Source: Calamus simplicifolius
Lineage: Eukaryota > Streptophyta > Magnoliopsida > Arecales > Arecaceae
DNA: 64,000 bases
Direction of reading: 5' to 3'
NCBI GenBank assembly: GCA_900491605.1
Contig: UESW01004375.1
Coordinates: forward strand, 604,218-668,217
Each line of letters opens with the position of its first letter. Position 1 is the stretch's first letter. The notes beneath the pieces are model-generated. The model had not been told where the DNA came from. It saw only the letters and a program-made list of their open reading frames with translations, and made no database searches. Made by a program: the position numbers and the translations under genes. This document shows, piece by piece, positions 1-11,329 of the stretch.

Positions 1-3000
1 AAAAACTAGTTTGCTGAAGCAAAGTTGAAAAGCACAGCTTAATTGTAATGTGAAGTGCAAGAAAACAATAAGAGACAAGACAGAGGGATATATGCTAGGG
101 CAGAGATATAGCCCTCCATTGGACAATTATTTCTTCATTCAGGATATGGTACGCATCTATAATTTCATTTTCACAAATCTAGCAGATCCTAAATCGAGTA
201 GATTCATGAGTTAGCTATGCAGAAGTGCTGCTTTACGCACGAAGAAGGCTTTGGCAACTAAAGATATTGAAGACACTAAGGATGATGAGTCCCATGAATG
301 GAGCTCCACAGGATCTCAAAAAAGTGGTGCAGCGCTATGGTTAGGCCTGCATTAAAGATGTTTTGAGGGACTTTCAGAAGGATTTGTGAGGGTTGTAGAG
401 AATTTTAGATTGCCATCATATATTTTTTGTATGCACCAAACCCTGAAGAAGGTGTCAAAAGTAGAAGCTCGAATTTTAGATTGCCATCATATATTTTTGT
501 ACGCATCAAACCTAAAGAAGGTGTCGAAAGTAGAATCTTTCTAGAAACTGCAGCAAGCATCTAATGACAACCATCTTGCAAGAAAAATGAAATCAACCTT
601 CAAATATAATGCATCGATCAATAGGACACCATATTATTCAGTAAAAATTCAAGCATGCATGTGATGTAAGCATTAATCACATGTAAAACAGCAAATGAAT
701 CCAGAAAGCTATTCATAGATTAGCAGTCAGTCAAAAGAAAAATAAATATGTAAAAGAGAAATAGAGAGAAAGGGAAGGGCATTTAAAAGATAAATATAGA
801 GAAAGGGTAGAGAAACAACAGAGAGGAAGGAAAAGAGAGGAGAGGCGTGCAGACACTTAGAAAAAGGAGCAGCAAGTGTGTGCTCTTTTTTCTCTCTTCT
901 TTTGAGCAGCCATCCCAATTAATTGGGCACATAATTAATAGGTAAGCTGATGTGGTTTTTCTTTCAAAAAATTATAACACATCATCAACCCATCTAACCC
1001 TTAATATGGCTTTAAGTTTTTTTTAACTGTGAATACTCACTAAAACTAATAAAAATTTAAACAGCATGAAAAATCTGAACTAGATCCATACAGGAAATCA
1101 CATCTTTTTAGTGCATTATTAACCTCCATTGTATATTGCTCACTCTTGAACTTAATGTAGATGCATATCCCGGTTATGATCCAAGAATCCCCTCATAAAT
1201 GGTGGATGTTATCACTAGATGTATCCATTGTGAAAGGCAATTAAACTCCATGCTGCTCTATGTTTGTCTCTACTTTTATAAGATGAAAATAATGTCACAA
1301 TGTCAATGCCATTTAACTAGGAATGTGCAGTCAGCACTCCATAACAGTGATTCAGGTCTTGATGGCATAGGAGTCATCTCGGCTGTCCTCTCAAGATCTT
1401 GTAGCTAAACTATCTACACTGCTCAAACCGAAACTCCACTAAAGCAAATGGAGAGAAGAATCTAGTTTTAAATTTAAAAAAACTTGTATCAGGTCCATGC
1501 CAAATCTGCATGGCCATCAAGAAGTTCTCAAGAGTCATGGGCTTGGAAGGAACCAATCCAAGCCAATACCAGGTGTACAGACCATTTACGACATTTTTGC
1601 AATTAAACAGTCTGTTGATTCATAGGCAAAGAACTGCTCAATCTAACTTAAACAAAGCTCATGACAAGACACTTCATTTCAAGATCAAATCAGCACAACA
1701 TCAGTGCTAGATCACGATTCTCAGTTTCAAATCAACTAACGAATCTCAAGATTGGTGCTTCTTTTCAGGCCTTCATTGATTGGATCTTCCATAGTCTTAC
1801 TTTTCTTACTGCTTAAATCTGCCATGATTGAAATGTCAACAGGATTTTCGATAGGCCTATCTTAAATTACAAAGGTCTCAAATTAATCTTCCACAACAGG
1901 ATCCTCAAATTATTGCTCTTCAATTATGGGACTGTTATAGTGGCTTATCAGATTTTAAATCTTCAACCACTAACATCCAATATGTCCTCATGTTACAAAG
2001 AAATTTGAAATCTTAAGGAAGTCAACCTGTCATCTTCAATAATGTAGCAAGCTTGTCAAAATTTCAATGCAGCTTCTTATTCATTCATCTAAAACAATCT
2101 GAGAACAAAAGTAAGAACCTTCCATTAATGTGACTCCACACTGCTAAGTCATTCTCCATGTTATTGACAGTTTCTCAATTACCATGCCACCACATATTGA
2201 AGACACTTGGTGCCCATGGTTCATAATATGCAATCTGCTGTTCTGGTTTGAACTTGATGTGGAAAACACTGAACCATCAATTCTACCATAAACTAGAAAA
2301 GAAAATGGAAAGCATCTCAAATCAGCAATATTTGCGACAATCTAATATTATGACTATTGCTGAAAAATCTGCAAGGGAATCAAGTCCACTCCTTGGGTGA
2401 TCATATTCACTTATGGAAGCAACATCTGAAGCCTCAAAGTTGGAAATTTATCCAAAAAAACAAAGGGAAAATATATAAATATAAAAGAAAAGGAAACATA
2501 ATTTATTCATTTATATTAATTATTTCATGGATGGCCTTCCTAATACATATATAGGCCATAATTACTTAAACTCTAGAAAAACTAAACTTAGTCAGACCAT
2601 TAGGTTAACTAATTTAATTGACTCTTGAACTAAACTTATAACTAAATAAAATAAAATAACATTTATGGCCCTAACTTCTTTCTACCTTATCAGGCAAAAT
2701 AACTTGGTCTAAATAGAACTGTTTAGTGCATATATCAAATCAATAACAATATATCCAAAATGGGCCCCTTTAGATTTTGTGGCTCTGAGAAACAAATGAC
2801 TCATCTAACCATAGACCCCAACTAATCATATACTACATTAGATGCGGTGCCCTACCCGTCACAGATCAGGAGGGCCTACATGAACATTCATGCATTATAG
2901 GGTGGAGTAAACATCATGCACAAAATATGGACCACATGAGGTAGGTATATTTGAGCTTATTTAGCATTATTTTACTGAACCAACAAAGGCCAAGCAAACT

Positions 3001-3682
3001 TATTTTTTGAGTTAGAATTGGATAAAATAAAGAATTAAGAGTGAAACATATCACATAATTGCCATATCAGCAACTCCTAATTCAAATATGCTGATCTACT
3101 TACAAACAGATGCCAAGCAGTTACCTAAATTCCTCGTAATTGATACCCTTACAACTCACCTTACCTAGCAAGTGTGGATACATATGCTACCATATATAAA
3201 ACTTGTATTGCACCACATTACATGACATAATATATGTAGCATTGCTCAGTAGACAACACATGAATCGTAACTTTATTATATCAAAACAATAAATCATTAG
3301 GTTATAGTGAACTAGTCAGCACATCTAACTGATAAATGGAAATAAAATGTTTGCAAAAGAATATATGCCTCATAAAGGGAGGAATGCATTATGGTTAGAT
3401 CAAGGCAGAGTCAAAGCCAGACTATCATAACTGAGAGGTTATATAGATATGTAGAACAAAAAGTAATATACCATCACAAAATGATCATTAAACCAAAAAT
3501 TTACAATATCCTTAACTTAATAACATATTATGAAACCAGAAACCATGAAAAGTTTTGTCTGGTATAAAATTTGTGAAGCATGTTACCTAGAAACACTCCA
3601 ATCTATAAAAGTAACCTTTTCTTTGGAACAAAGAGAGTTTAGAAATTTCTTTGCAGGAAATTATCAGAAGCATAGGGCCAAC
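1..3682. other. AT-rich stretch with no recognised gene; possibly RLP24 intron
   Basis: I see no conserved coding sequence here on either strand. It lies directly downstream, in minus-strand terms, of the RLP24-like coding exon, so it may be a long intron of that gene. I looked on the minus strand for the expected next exon (residues like RFCRSKCHKNF and NPRKVKWTKAY) and did not find it. The short open frames in this stretch have no recognisable domain. A short coding-like plus-strand patch near 90-350 matches nothing I know. Confidence 0.5.
400..541. repeat. Tandem duplication, two copies of a 71-bp unit
   Basis: The segment starting GAATTTTAGATTGCCATC at 400 is repeated at 471 with a few substitutions, for example CACCAAACCC against CATCAAACCT. 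It lies in the uncharacterised AT-rich stretch. No function is inferred. Confidence 0.85.
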
Positions 3683-3793
3683 CTTTGCATCATTGCGGAC
3701 AAATTGAATACCATGCCCTGGATAGATGGTTGAGGAACAGAACCAACACTTCTCTAATCTCATTTTGTACTGGAGTCAAGTGTCAATTATATC
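3683..3793 (-). CDS. RLP24-like ribosome biogenesis protein, first coding exon (partial gene)
   Basis: RLP24 is an eL24-related factor that associates with pre-60S particles in the nucleolus and is exchanged for eL24 during large-subunit maturation. The start codon is at 3763-3761 on the minus strand and gives 27 codons: MRLEKCWFCSS, then TIYPGHGIQFVRNDAK. This is the near-invariant N-terminus of the family, including the first CxxC of its zinc-binding motif. The exon is bounded by a good acceptor (pyrimidine-rich tract ending TTTCAG, exon from 3793) and a donor AAG|GT at 3683/3682. Ten codons of 5'UTR precede the ATG. The full-length protein is usually about 160 residues, so most of it is missing. 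No later exon was recognised in the remaining 3.68 kb, so a long intron or a broken copy are both possible. Family assignment rests on remembered conserved sequence, not on a search. Confidence 0.8.
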
Positions 3794-5449
3794 CTGAAAT
3801 AAGTAAGAAAAGGAATCATTTAGTAGACAATATATTGATTAAAAACCATAATTTGATTTCTCCAACGCCAATTTATTATGGACCTTGATTATTAAATACC
3901 TAGAAGGTAGCCATATAAATGGGATCATTATAATCAAACTTTAGGCTATGAAAAACTTCACTAATGCGCACAGCTACTAATTCTAGCAATATTGACTCAT
4001 CTGTTTCTGCATATTCATGTGAGCGAACAATTTAGGGATGGCAACGGTTTGGGTACCTTTTTTTTTGCTCAATCCAAACCTATATCCGGATTTAAAACCC
4101 AAAAATCGAAACTGATTTTTTAAAAAAAGATTAAACCCGAACCTATAACCGAACTAGTTTGTTACTGAATTGTATCCAAATTGGTTAAGAAAACCGGGTT
4201 GGGTCAAACCAGTAATCCAACCCAAACTTGACCTAAAACTGAAATAAATTATTTTTATCATAAAAACAAAAAAAAATTATATCCCCATATCAATTCAGAA
4301 ACACAAATAAAATTGAAATAAATTAAATAAGATGCATCTACAGCTTTTTTATTAAAAAAAACTAGACATCACATAAAGTATACCCATTAAAATATTTTAG
4401 TGATTGTATTTGCATGAAAAAAAATGTCCGACAATGTCCTTATTAAAGAAATTCTGTGCTGAAATAATATTAGGCCATTAATGGCCCAAAGCCATGAACA
4501 AATTTCATTCCACATTTTGAAATGCATGATGCAAAGATATCCAAAGAAACCATCTATGAAATCCAACGTAAGCAACTGTAATTTTGGAGAATGATGGATT
4601 ACTTCTTTGTATCTAACAGAGATATTCATGACTAGAGAAGAACAAGTTGAGTGGAACCCCAGCTCAAAAATGCTGGCATTCAGCATACGAAAACTTTCCA
4701 TTCAGTTTTATGTAAACCACCTTTTTTTTCCAAGACAAAAGCGTTCCACATTGACTCCAACATAAGCAAACTATTGTCAACATGCTTTGTACTGCAAAGT
4801 CGATACCTCCTTACCAGAATCATGACCATGCTATTACCTCTCCTCCCAGATTTTGTAAATGAAAAACAAAAAAAAGGAAAGAAATTCAATAGAAGGATAT
4901 ATAATCCCTCAATATGAACAGATAGCAGTACGAAAATTTAAAACGATGGAGGCTACTGAAAAATTTTAGATTTGTGACAAACACCCCGAAATTATAACAA
5001 GCGTCAGCAATGTAATCCCGACTTGGTCAGATTCAACGCCCAAGGAAAAAACCGAGTCCCGGGCGTTCTGGTGACCTGATGAGATTTGTCCCAAAACACA
5101 AACATGATCCATCATAGTAAATATGTTCACATAAAATCTAAAAGGGAAAAAAAAATATAAATTTTAATCAAATATCTCTTCTTTTATTTTCTATAGAACA
5201 ATTTTTTTTGGAGGGAGAAAACAAGTCATAAAAATTTCTGCCAAAAAATTAGGAGCTAAATAATCTCAAAACCATTATACTCTAAATAAACCCGTCCAAA
5301 ACACAGAAGGAAACCGCCATGCAAAACCCTAAAACGAGACCAAAACATAAAATACCCAATAGCTCAAACACAGAAAAAGAGAGTCCAATAATCCATATGA
5401 AACAAAGGCTGGCGAAATGTGGACACCGTAGAGGAAAGGCCGAGCTCAC
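3794..5449 (-). other. 5'UTR intron of the RLP24-like gene
   Basis: The donor is GAG|GTGAGC on the minus strand (GT at 5449-5448) and the acceptor is TTTCAG|G before 3793, giving a 1656-bp intron between a non-coding first exon and the ATG exon. First introns within the 5'UTR are common in plant ribosome-related genes. A stretch of repeated AACCCAAACC-like and CCGAACC-like motifs at about 4031-4230 looks like part of a transposon end. No other content was recognised. Confidence 0.65.
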
Positions 5450-5640
5450 CTCGCGATCGATCCACTTGGGGTCAGGACGTCGCCGGCGGCGTCGGGGGGC
5501 GCTTCCTTCTAGCCGAGGAAGAAGGTGCGAGATTGGCAGCCACGGGAACAAACCCTCCAAGCAAGAGACCGAATCCAACGAGGAAGCGAGCGTGGGAAAA
5601 ATCCAAAGGCCCGCATAGGGTATGGTTAATCTAGGGTTTC
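5450..5640 (-). other. Non-coding first exon (5'UTR) of the RLP24-like gene
   Basis: This is a GC-rich island in AT-rich surroundings, with an AAACCCTA motif near its start and a strong donor at its end. ATG-initiated frames within it close quickly, so I read it as 5'UTR. The start at about 5640 is estimated from the TATA-like box at 5666-5671. An alternative is that this exon belongs to another transcript. Confidence 0.6.
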
Positions 5641-5673
5641 GCTCGCGTGCGGCTGCGCGTTGGAGTTTATATG
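5632..5673 (-). promoter_or_regulatory. Core promoter with TATA-like box and telo-box
   Basis: On the minus strand an ATATAAAC box (5666-5673) lies about 30 bp upstream of an AAACCCTA telo-box (5632-5639). Telo-boxes near the transcription start are characteristic of plant ribosomal-protein and ribosome-biogenesis genes, which fits the RLP24 assignment. The positions are read directly; the function is inferred. Confidence 0.55.
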
Positions 5674-6494
5674 TTTAGAACAAAGGTGGGTTGGGATCGG
5701 ACGGCCACGAATAGGGCACGCGAAGCGCCTGCAGACGGCACGGATCGGTTGCGCGGGGAGCATGATTTTCGGACCCGCGCAAGGGCTCGAGTCATGGGAT
5801 CACTTGACCGACCGAACCAGTTCAATTATTTTAATATTAAAATATATTTATATTTTTAAAAATTAATTTTAATAAAAAAATTTAAGATTAACATTATAAT
5901 AAATTTTAGGTTAAACTATAGTATTAATCATTGAACTTAGAAAAAAAAATTTAAGATTAACATAATAATAAATTTTAGGCTAAACTATGGTATTAATCAT
6001 TGAAATGTCTGTTATTTTGATTCTTAAACTTTAAAAAGTTATAAAAATGATCATAAACTTTTCTTTTTGTTTTACTTTAATCCTTATCGTTAAAAAAAAA
6101 AAAATAATCAAAAAAAAAAAACGTCGTTAATTTTTATCCTACCCAGCAGTACATATGGCAACATAAGTGGTATTCAAATGGTAAGACTAATTTAACTTTC
6201 ATAACTAATCTATTAGCCCAATATCTAATAATAATTAATAATAAAATAAAACAACCTTCTCAAATGATTCTTTCTTCGGTTGATCAATGTTTATATTTTA
6301 ACATTATATTATATTTTATGATATATTAACCTTTTTTTGAATTTATATGCTACTAGTTTCTATTATATATTAATTTTTAATATTTTATTTCTATTTTCAA
6401 TGAATTATTCTGTTTATGAATATGTTTTTTGAAATTTAAATATTATTTAAGCAGGTTAATTAAAATCAATTTTTAAAAATTATATATATAAAAA
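5674..6494. other. Intergenic AT-rich DNA
   Basis: The first 130 bp are moderately GC-rich promoter-proximal DNA of the minus-strand gene. The rest is strongly AT-rich with homopolymer runs and a 69-bp tandem duplication. No coding region is visible. Confidence 0.7.
5874..6003. repeat. Tandem duplication, 69-bp unit
   Basis: TTTAAGATTAACAT starts at 5881 and again at 5950. Both copies continue through TAAATTTTAGG, TAAACTAT and GTATTAATCATTGAA with few differences. Confidence 0.85.
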
Positions 6495-6851
6495 TTATTG
6501 ATGCCAATTAGGAATTGATGCGTTGCTAAAAGATTAGCTTTTTTTAGTGTGGTCGATTGACGCATCGCTAACTAGCAATACTTGATTAGCAATGCCTCGT
6601 GGAGTCACTAATTTGATTAATGACTTTTAATTGGTGTTGCTAATGATGCATTGTTAATTAATGTTGCAAGTAATAATGTCACTAAAATAGTCGCTAATTA
6701 GCGAAGGAAATTTTTGGCGTGCTAATTTTTATTGCAACAATCATTTTAGCAATAACATTGTTGGCGTTACTGTTGCGTCACTAATTAGATTAACGATGAA
6801 TTTTTTGGGTTTAGCGGCGCCTAAACGCTAATTCTAAAAATTCTTATAGTG
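6495..6851. mobile_element. Terminal fragment of a CACTA (En/Spm-like) DNA transposon
   Basis: The right boundary reads TTCTTATAGTG at 6841-6851. Its reverse complement starts CACTATAAGAA, the typical CACTA terminal inverted repeat. The adjacent 350 bp are filled with short direct and inverted copies of GCTAAT, TTAGCAAT and TTAGCG-like motifs, as expected for the subterminal repeats where the transposase binds. No opposite end or transposase was found to the left, so this looks like a truncated or deleted derivative. Confidence 0.65.
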
Positions 6852-7077
6852 TATTACCGAGACCCCTCTAAATGAAGTTGCAAAATTTAATGCTATTCCA
6901 AGCTTAAGTTAAAAAGTTTGGATTTCTGATTGCATATTCTTAAGGCCGGACATGGTTCCGAAACAAACGTCTTTGCCAGCATCATGATTTTAAATTCTTA
7001 ATAGATATTTCATGAGTCCGTGGGATGAGTTGTTATCCCATATAAGACCATTCATGCAAGACACTAAAATAAATTAT

Positions 7078-7978
7078 TGATAAGGAGCAAAATCATCATT
7101 ACATTAATATCTATGCACATGTCAAAAAGGTTAGGATTACTTTTGATTTCCGCCTATTAGATACTATGCTCGAAAAAAGATAAAATTTCCCCATCTCAGT
7201 AGGACTGAGCCATATCTCTATCTTGACAAGCCGAGCCACCTTCTCGTCTCGGCAGGGATCGAACCATTCTTATGCCTCGGCCTCATCTCGACGAGGGCAA
7301 ATCGTTCTTATACCTCGCCCTCATCTCGGCGAGGATGAACCATTCTTATGCCTCGACCTCGTCTCGGCCAGGACGAGCCATTCTCATGCTATGGTGGGCC
7401 CAAGGTAGCCAAAAGCCAAATATGATCCTTTGGCTACTTTAGCTCTCGTCGTCTCAAAAAAAAATTGAGCCAGGCACAACCTTTTGCCTATAAATAGCCA
7501 GCTAACAGAATAACAGAATAACCGAATCTCAAAGCTCCGAATCAGCCTTTTTAGTCATCGATCCTCTTAACGAACAAGATTCGAATCTTACCGGCCTTGT
7601 AACAAACTTGATTCGAATCAGATTCCCATCATTCTAGTTCCCCATCTCTCAAGACACGTTTGGAGAATCAGGTGAACAAACCACCAACATTCAGACAGTC
7701 TATAAATACCTTTCTCGAAATCCTTTCAGGTACGCTTACTCTTTCGCTAAGAAACTCCATTGAAGCTCAAGCAGAGCTCAGGGGCTCTCCGAGAGACCAT
7801 CCTAGAGGGACTCTTCTGCGAGAGCCTTCTCCTCACATCTGCTTGCTGTGAATCTCCACTGACTTGGACGTCAGAGGGTCTTCCGCAAGGGCTGTTTTGC
7901 AGGTCCACCCAGGCGAGAGGCAAGCGTCCGATTCTAGAGGTGGGCTGCATTCGAGTCAGATAATGGATTTCTATGACA
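7078..7978 (+). repeat. Element A 5' LTR
   Basis: It matches 39211-40123 over its length with many substitutions and small indels. It begins TGATAAGGAG and ends ATGACA. The middle contains repeated short C/T-rich motifs such as CTCGTCTCGGC and ATTCTTATGCCTCGGCC at about 7240-7390. Confidence 0.92.
7489..7496 (+). promoter_or_regulatory. LTR TATA box (TATAAATA)
   Basis: It sits about 411 bp into the 5' LTR and is conserved at 39616-39623 in the 3' LTR, consistent with the U3/R promoter of Element A. Confidence 0.7.
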
Positions 7979-7982
7979 ATAA

Positions 7983-8003
7983 ATTGGCGCTGGAGGAAGG
8001 GCC
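7983..8003 (+). other. Element A primer binding site
   Basis: ATTGGCGCTGGAGGAAGGGC follows the LTR after four bases. Element B has the related ATTGGCGCGCCAGGAAGGGG directly after its own 5' LTR. TTGGCGC-type primer sites are common in Tat/Athila elements. I did not assign the tRNA. Confidence 0.65.
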
Positions 8004-8065
8004 TCAAGTCCCATAAACTTGTAATCAAAGAGATAAGGTTTGAAAACTAGAAGAACAACCCCTCA

Positions 8066-9310
8066 ATGGCCAATCGAAGGAGAATTACTTTTGATGCTTA
8101 GGGCCAGGCCACCTCCTAGAGGCCTGATCCCACAAACAATGTGGTGCCTCCACTATCGCCGCTGGCCAAGACTCCCTCACCACTAGCGACCGCGGTGACC
8201 CAGGACCAGTTCACTGCAGTGGTTCAACAAGTGCAAGCTCTTGCACAGCTGGTCCAAGGGCTCTAGGGGGCTCCTCTAGGGGGCTCCTCGTCCGACCGCT
8301 CCTGCTCCACAACTCCCTGATGGAGTCGTTGCCCCTGCTCTGCTGGTGATCTCTTCTTCTAACCTGCATGAGGTCGCTAGTTATCCCCAGTAGCCCAAAG
8401 GAGCTATATCGGTGCGGCAGAGGGCTGGAGGAAAGGGCCCGCCTAGATATCGGCGAGCACGCTCTCTCTTCCTAGCGTTCTCCCATCATGACTCAACGTC
8501 GTCACTATACTCCCCTCGACCGATCTCCCCTACCATCCGAGATGAGGGCATCCGGCGACAAATTCGAGAGATGCGCCAGGAATGACGTCAAGAGATGGAT
8601 TCCGTCAAGCAAGCTCCTCAACCCTGGTCAAAGGTGGAGCAGGGCATCCCCTTCTCGAAGGAGATCATGCAGGAAGTGATCACTCCTCATGTCAAGTTTC
8701 CCACCATCGAATCATACCATGGATCCACCAATCCCAATGACCATCTAAGCAGCTTTCGATCCATCATGATATTCCATAGAGCGTCAGATGTGATCTTGTG
8801 CAGAGCCTTCCCCTCTACTCTTAGAGGGTCCACCAGAACCTAGTTTAATAGCCTGAAGCTAGGTTCCATCAATTCTTTTGATGAGTTGAGCTGCCTATTC
8901 ATCAGCCAGTTTGTTAGTAGCCATCGCCACCGATGGAGGTCTGACTCCCTCTCCGAGGTCAAGCAGCGAAAGGGGGAATCTTTGAAGAATTATCCCGGCC
9001 GCTTTAACACGGCCATGTTGGAAGTAGACCATCTCAACCATGAGGTGGCCATGTCCACCTTGGTGGGTGGAGTGTCGAAGAAGGGTGACTTCTATCTAGC
9101 CCTAGAGGTCAACTATTCGAAGAGCCTCTCCGACATGATGGCTTTGGTGGACAAGTATGCTAGAATGGAGGAGTCGTAGAGGTCAGCCCGAGCAGAGCAG
9201 TCAAAGAGAAGAGAAGCCAAGGGCTCGGAGAGGAGCCGGCCCCTCTGTCGTGCTAGCCCGTCCCGTCATTAGAGATCTTTCGTCGCCGCCTAGAGATTAT
9301 ACCTAAAGCT
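8066..9310 (+). pseudogene. Element A gag, N-terminal and capsid part, disrupted
   Basis: The frame can be followed from an ATG at 8066 (MANRRRITF), through TAVTQDQFTAVVQQVQALAQ near 8190-8260, which parallels the Element B gag. It then enters the retrotransposon-gag capsid region at 8690-9179, with VKFPTIESYHGSTNPNDH, a further RGESLKNY-like segment and LVDKYARMEES. Several in-frame stops and frame changes interrupt it, for example near 8100, 8263 and 8840. The ORF is cut after 9310 by Copia-1 and resumes at 18729. Gag would form the particle; this copy cannot make an intact protein. Confidence 0.8.
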
Positions 9311-9315
9311 CAGCT

Positions 9316-11286
9316 TGATGGAAATTATGTATACAAGATATGAATCAAATTCATATAAATATTGCGAAAGATATAATATAAAATTCCCAGATGCCCAGGA
9401 TCCTTAGGAACAAATTCATTATATCTCAAATAAAATCTAATTTTATTCATACCTGAGTCCTTTATCGATGTAGATGAGGATGGAGCCGGTTAATCCCTGC
9501 CACTAGCCGTCCACGTGTCCGGCCTCTAACGGTGATCCACGTAGAGAAAAAGGATGAAGACCTCCAAGGTATGAAGATGACACCATAGGAGAGAGAGAGG
9601 GGTGCTAGCGCCTCTTGAATCCCCTTACAGAAGATATCTTTGAAGAAAAGTCTAATCTTTTCTTCTCATGCTCTCTTTTCTTGGTAGAAGGAACTATATT
9701 TATAGGTACGTTCCAAAGAGGAAGAGACAAGGTAAGAAACTCCCACCATTATGGTAAGAAACTCCCATCTTCATGGTAAGAAACTCCTCCCATCTTCATG
9801 TAAGAAACTCCCATCTTCATGGTAAGAAACTCCTCCCATCTTCATGGTAAGAAACTTCCATCTTCATGGTAAGATTAATCCAAGTGTCAATCTCAGCCTA
9901 TGAAATTAGGAGTTGGTTATCCCATAACTACATGCCCTAATTTGTACGTGTTCATCATCGAACCGTAGAGATTCATCATGCCTCATCCCATGGGCATGAT
10001 TCCATCTTCACATGGCTAAGATTGGACATCCATATCTGAATAATCAGAGCCATCCATCACATGGATCAAGTCACATATCGGTATCCAATTATTTATTCAT
10101 CATATGTACAAATAATTTCTCCTTAACATTCCTTCTATTATAATGGATCATATCCATTATAATTATATCTTCTTTAAATTGGGTCTCACCCAATTATTTA
10201 ATTGATCATCTTATCTGAATTAAATCTAATTTAATTCTTATTTTAATTCATCCAATTCTCCTTAATGCGTGTGACCCATTAGGCCCTTTAACGTTGGCAA
10301 TAATCATGTCCTAATCATAGACCCTAGGAATGATTGGACAACTCTTTGTCTAATTCAACAACATGATTATAGATCATGAGAGGCCTCTAGCAAAGCATCA
10401 TGACCACCCAACTGCTAAAGGTTTTGTTGACGTGACCATCAACACCTGTCCATGAACGGTTACCGTATGATCAAATCCTTTCGTCACATATCCCAGATCA
10501 ATCAGTGGTATGGAATGTGTCAACCTATAATTGATCTTTGTTTACTTGATCTCAGAAAAATTGACTATATGAATTAGAACTTCGAAACCATTTCGAATTC
10601 CAACTCAACCTTGCAAGGATTTATCAATCAATTTAATCCATCAAGTGGCCGTGGGATATAACCCTTTCTATCAAGGGAGACGAATCCTGTCTTGATCAAA
10701 CACCATCTTCATGTGCTTCATGTCATACCCAACCGACACCATATTTGCCACCCGTGGCTAGAGCGACGTTTGGATGCCGTCAAAGCATGACATTCCACAC
10801 ATGAGATGCAATGAAGATCTCAAGTCAAAGGATCACTCACACCACCGTCATTAGAGATCAACCATCGACACTATATAGAATATCCATATGGGATCTCTGT
10901 ACGGGTCATCCAATGCATCGTTACAATAACGAGCATCCACACACCTATCCAAGTATCTTCATACTTCAGCTTGTAAAATCAGCTGCTCACCCAAGGGTGA
11001 AGGATATGCAATGTGTGCTAGTCTCACGGTGTTCGATGTGTCCAGTCCACTTACACATCGACTAGGGAAGTTTAAAGAATCGAACCATAATGCAATTTGA
11101 ATCTCACAATTTGTAATCTCTATTACAAATTCCATATGCACGGTTCACATTCTTTTGGACTTTATCTCACAGACAAATATATCAAATAAAAGACATCTGG
11201 ATAGATAAAGAAACCATTTTATTTGATTTGTATTCATAGAATGTATACAACATTCAATCCAATTGGATCTAGGGCATACACTAACA
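9316..11286 (-). repeat. Copia-1 3' LTR
   Basis: It is nearly identical to 16718-18723. It includes a TATAAATA box on the minus strand (9697-9704) and a run of 21-24-bp direct repeats (CATCTTCATGGTAAGAAACT) at about 9725-9875. Next to it, at 11287-11305, is the polypurine tract, which on the minus strand reads GCAAGTGGAGATT before the LTR. It lacks a 37-bp internal duplication present in the other LTR. Confidence 0.93.
9725..9875. repeat. Short tandem repeats in the Copia-1 LTR leader-proximal part
   Basis: Six or so imperfect copies of GGTAAGAAACTCCCATCTTCAT occur, with the same array at about 17165-17305 in the 5' LTR. They lie just downstream of the TATA box in the minus-strand sense's upstream flank. 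Copy spacing varies slightly between the two LTRs. Confidence 0.8.
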
Positions 11287-11329
11287 ATCTCCACTTGCAC
11301 TAGAGCCATTCACCCATGTATTTAATACC

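Noticed and set aside
1..720. Possible coding fragment (plus strand, around 90-350)
   Set aside because: Short open stretches are separated by stops and match no family I recognise. The segment also contains a local duplication, typical of non-coding DNA.
4031..4345. hAT (Ac-like) element end, starting TTAGGGATGGCAACGG with AACCCAAACC-type motifs
   Set aside because: The sequence resembles a hAT terminal repeat with subterminal motifs, but I found no opposite end and no 8-bp duplication, so I do not call an element.
5282..5578. 98-codon minus-strand ORF over the GC-rich island
   Set aside because: It depends on a non-ATG start, runs through a strong splice donor at 5449, and is better explained as the 5'UTR exon of the RLP24-like gene.
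9725..9875. Satellite DNA
   Set aside because: The short GGTAAGAAACT repeats are confined to the Copia-1 LTRs with few copies, so they are an internal LTR feature.
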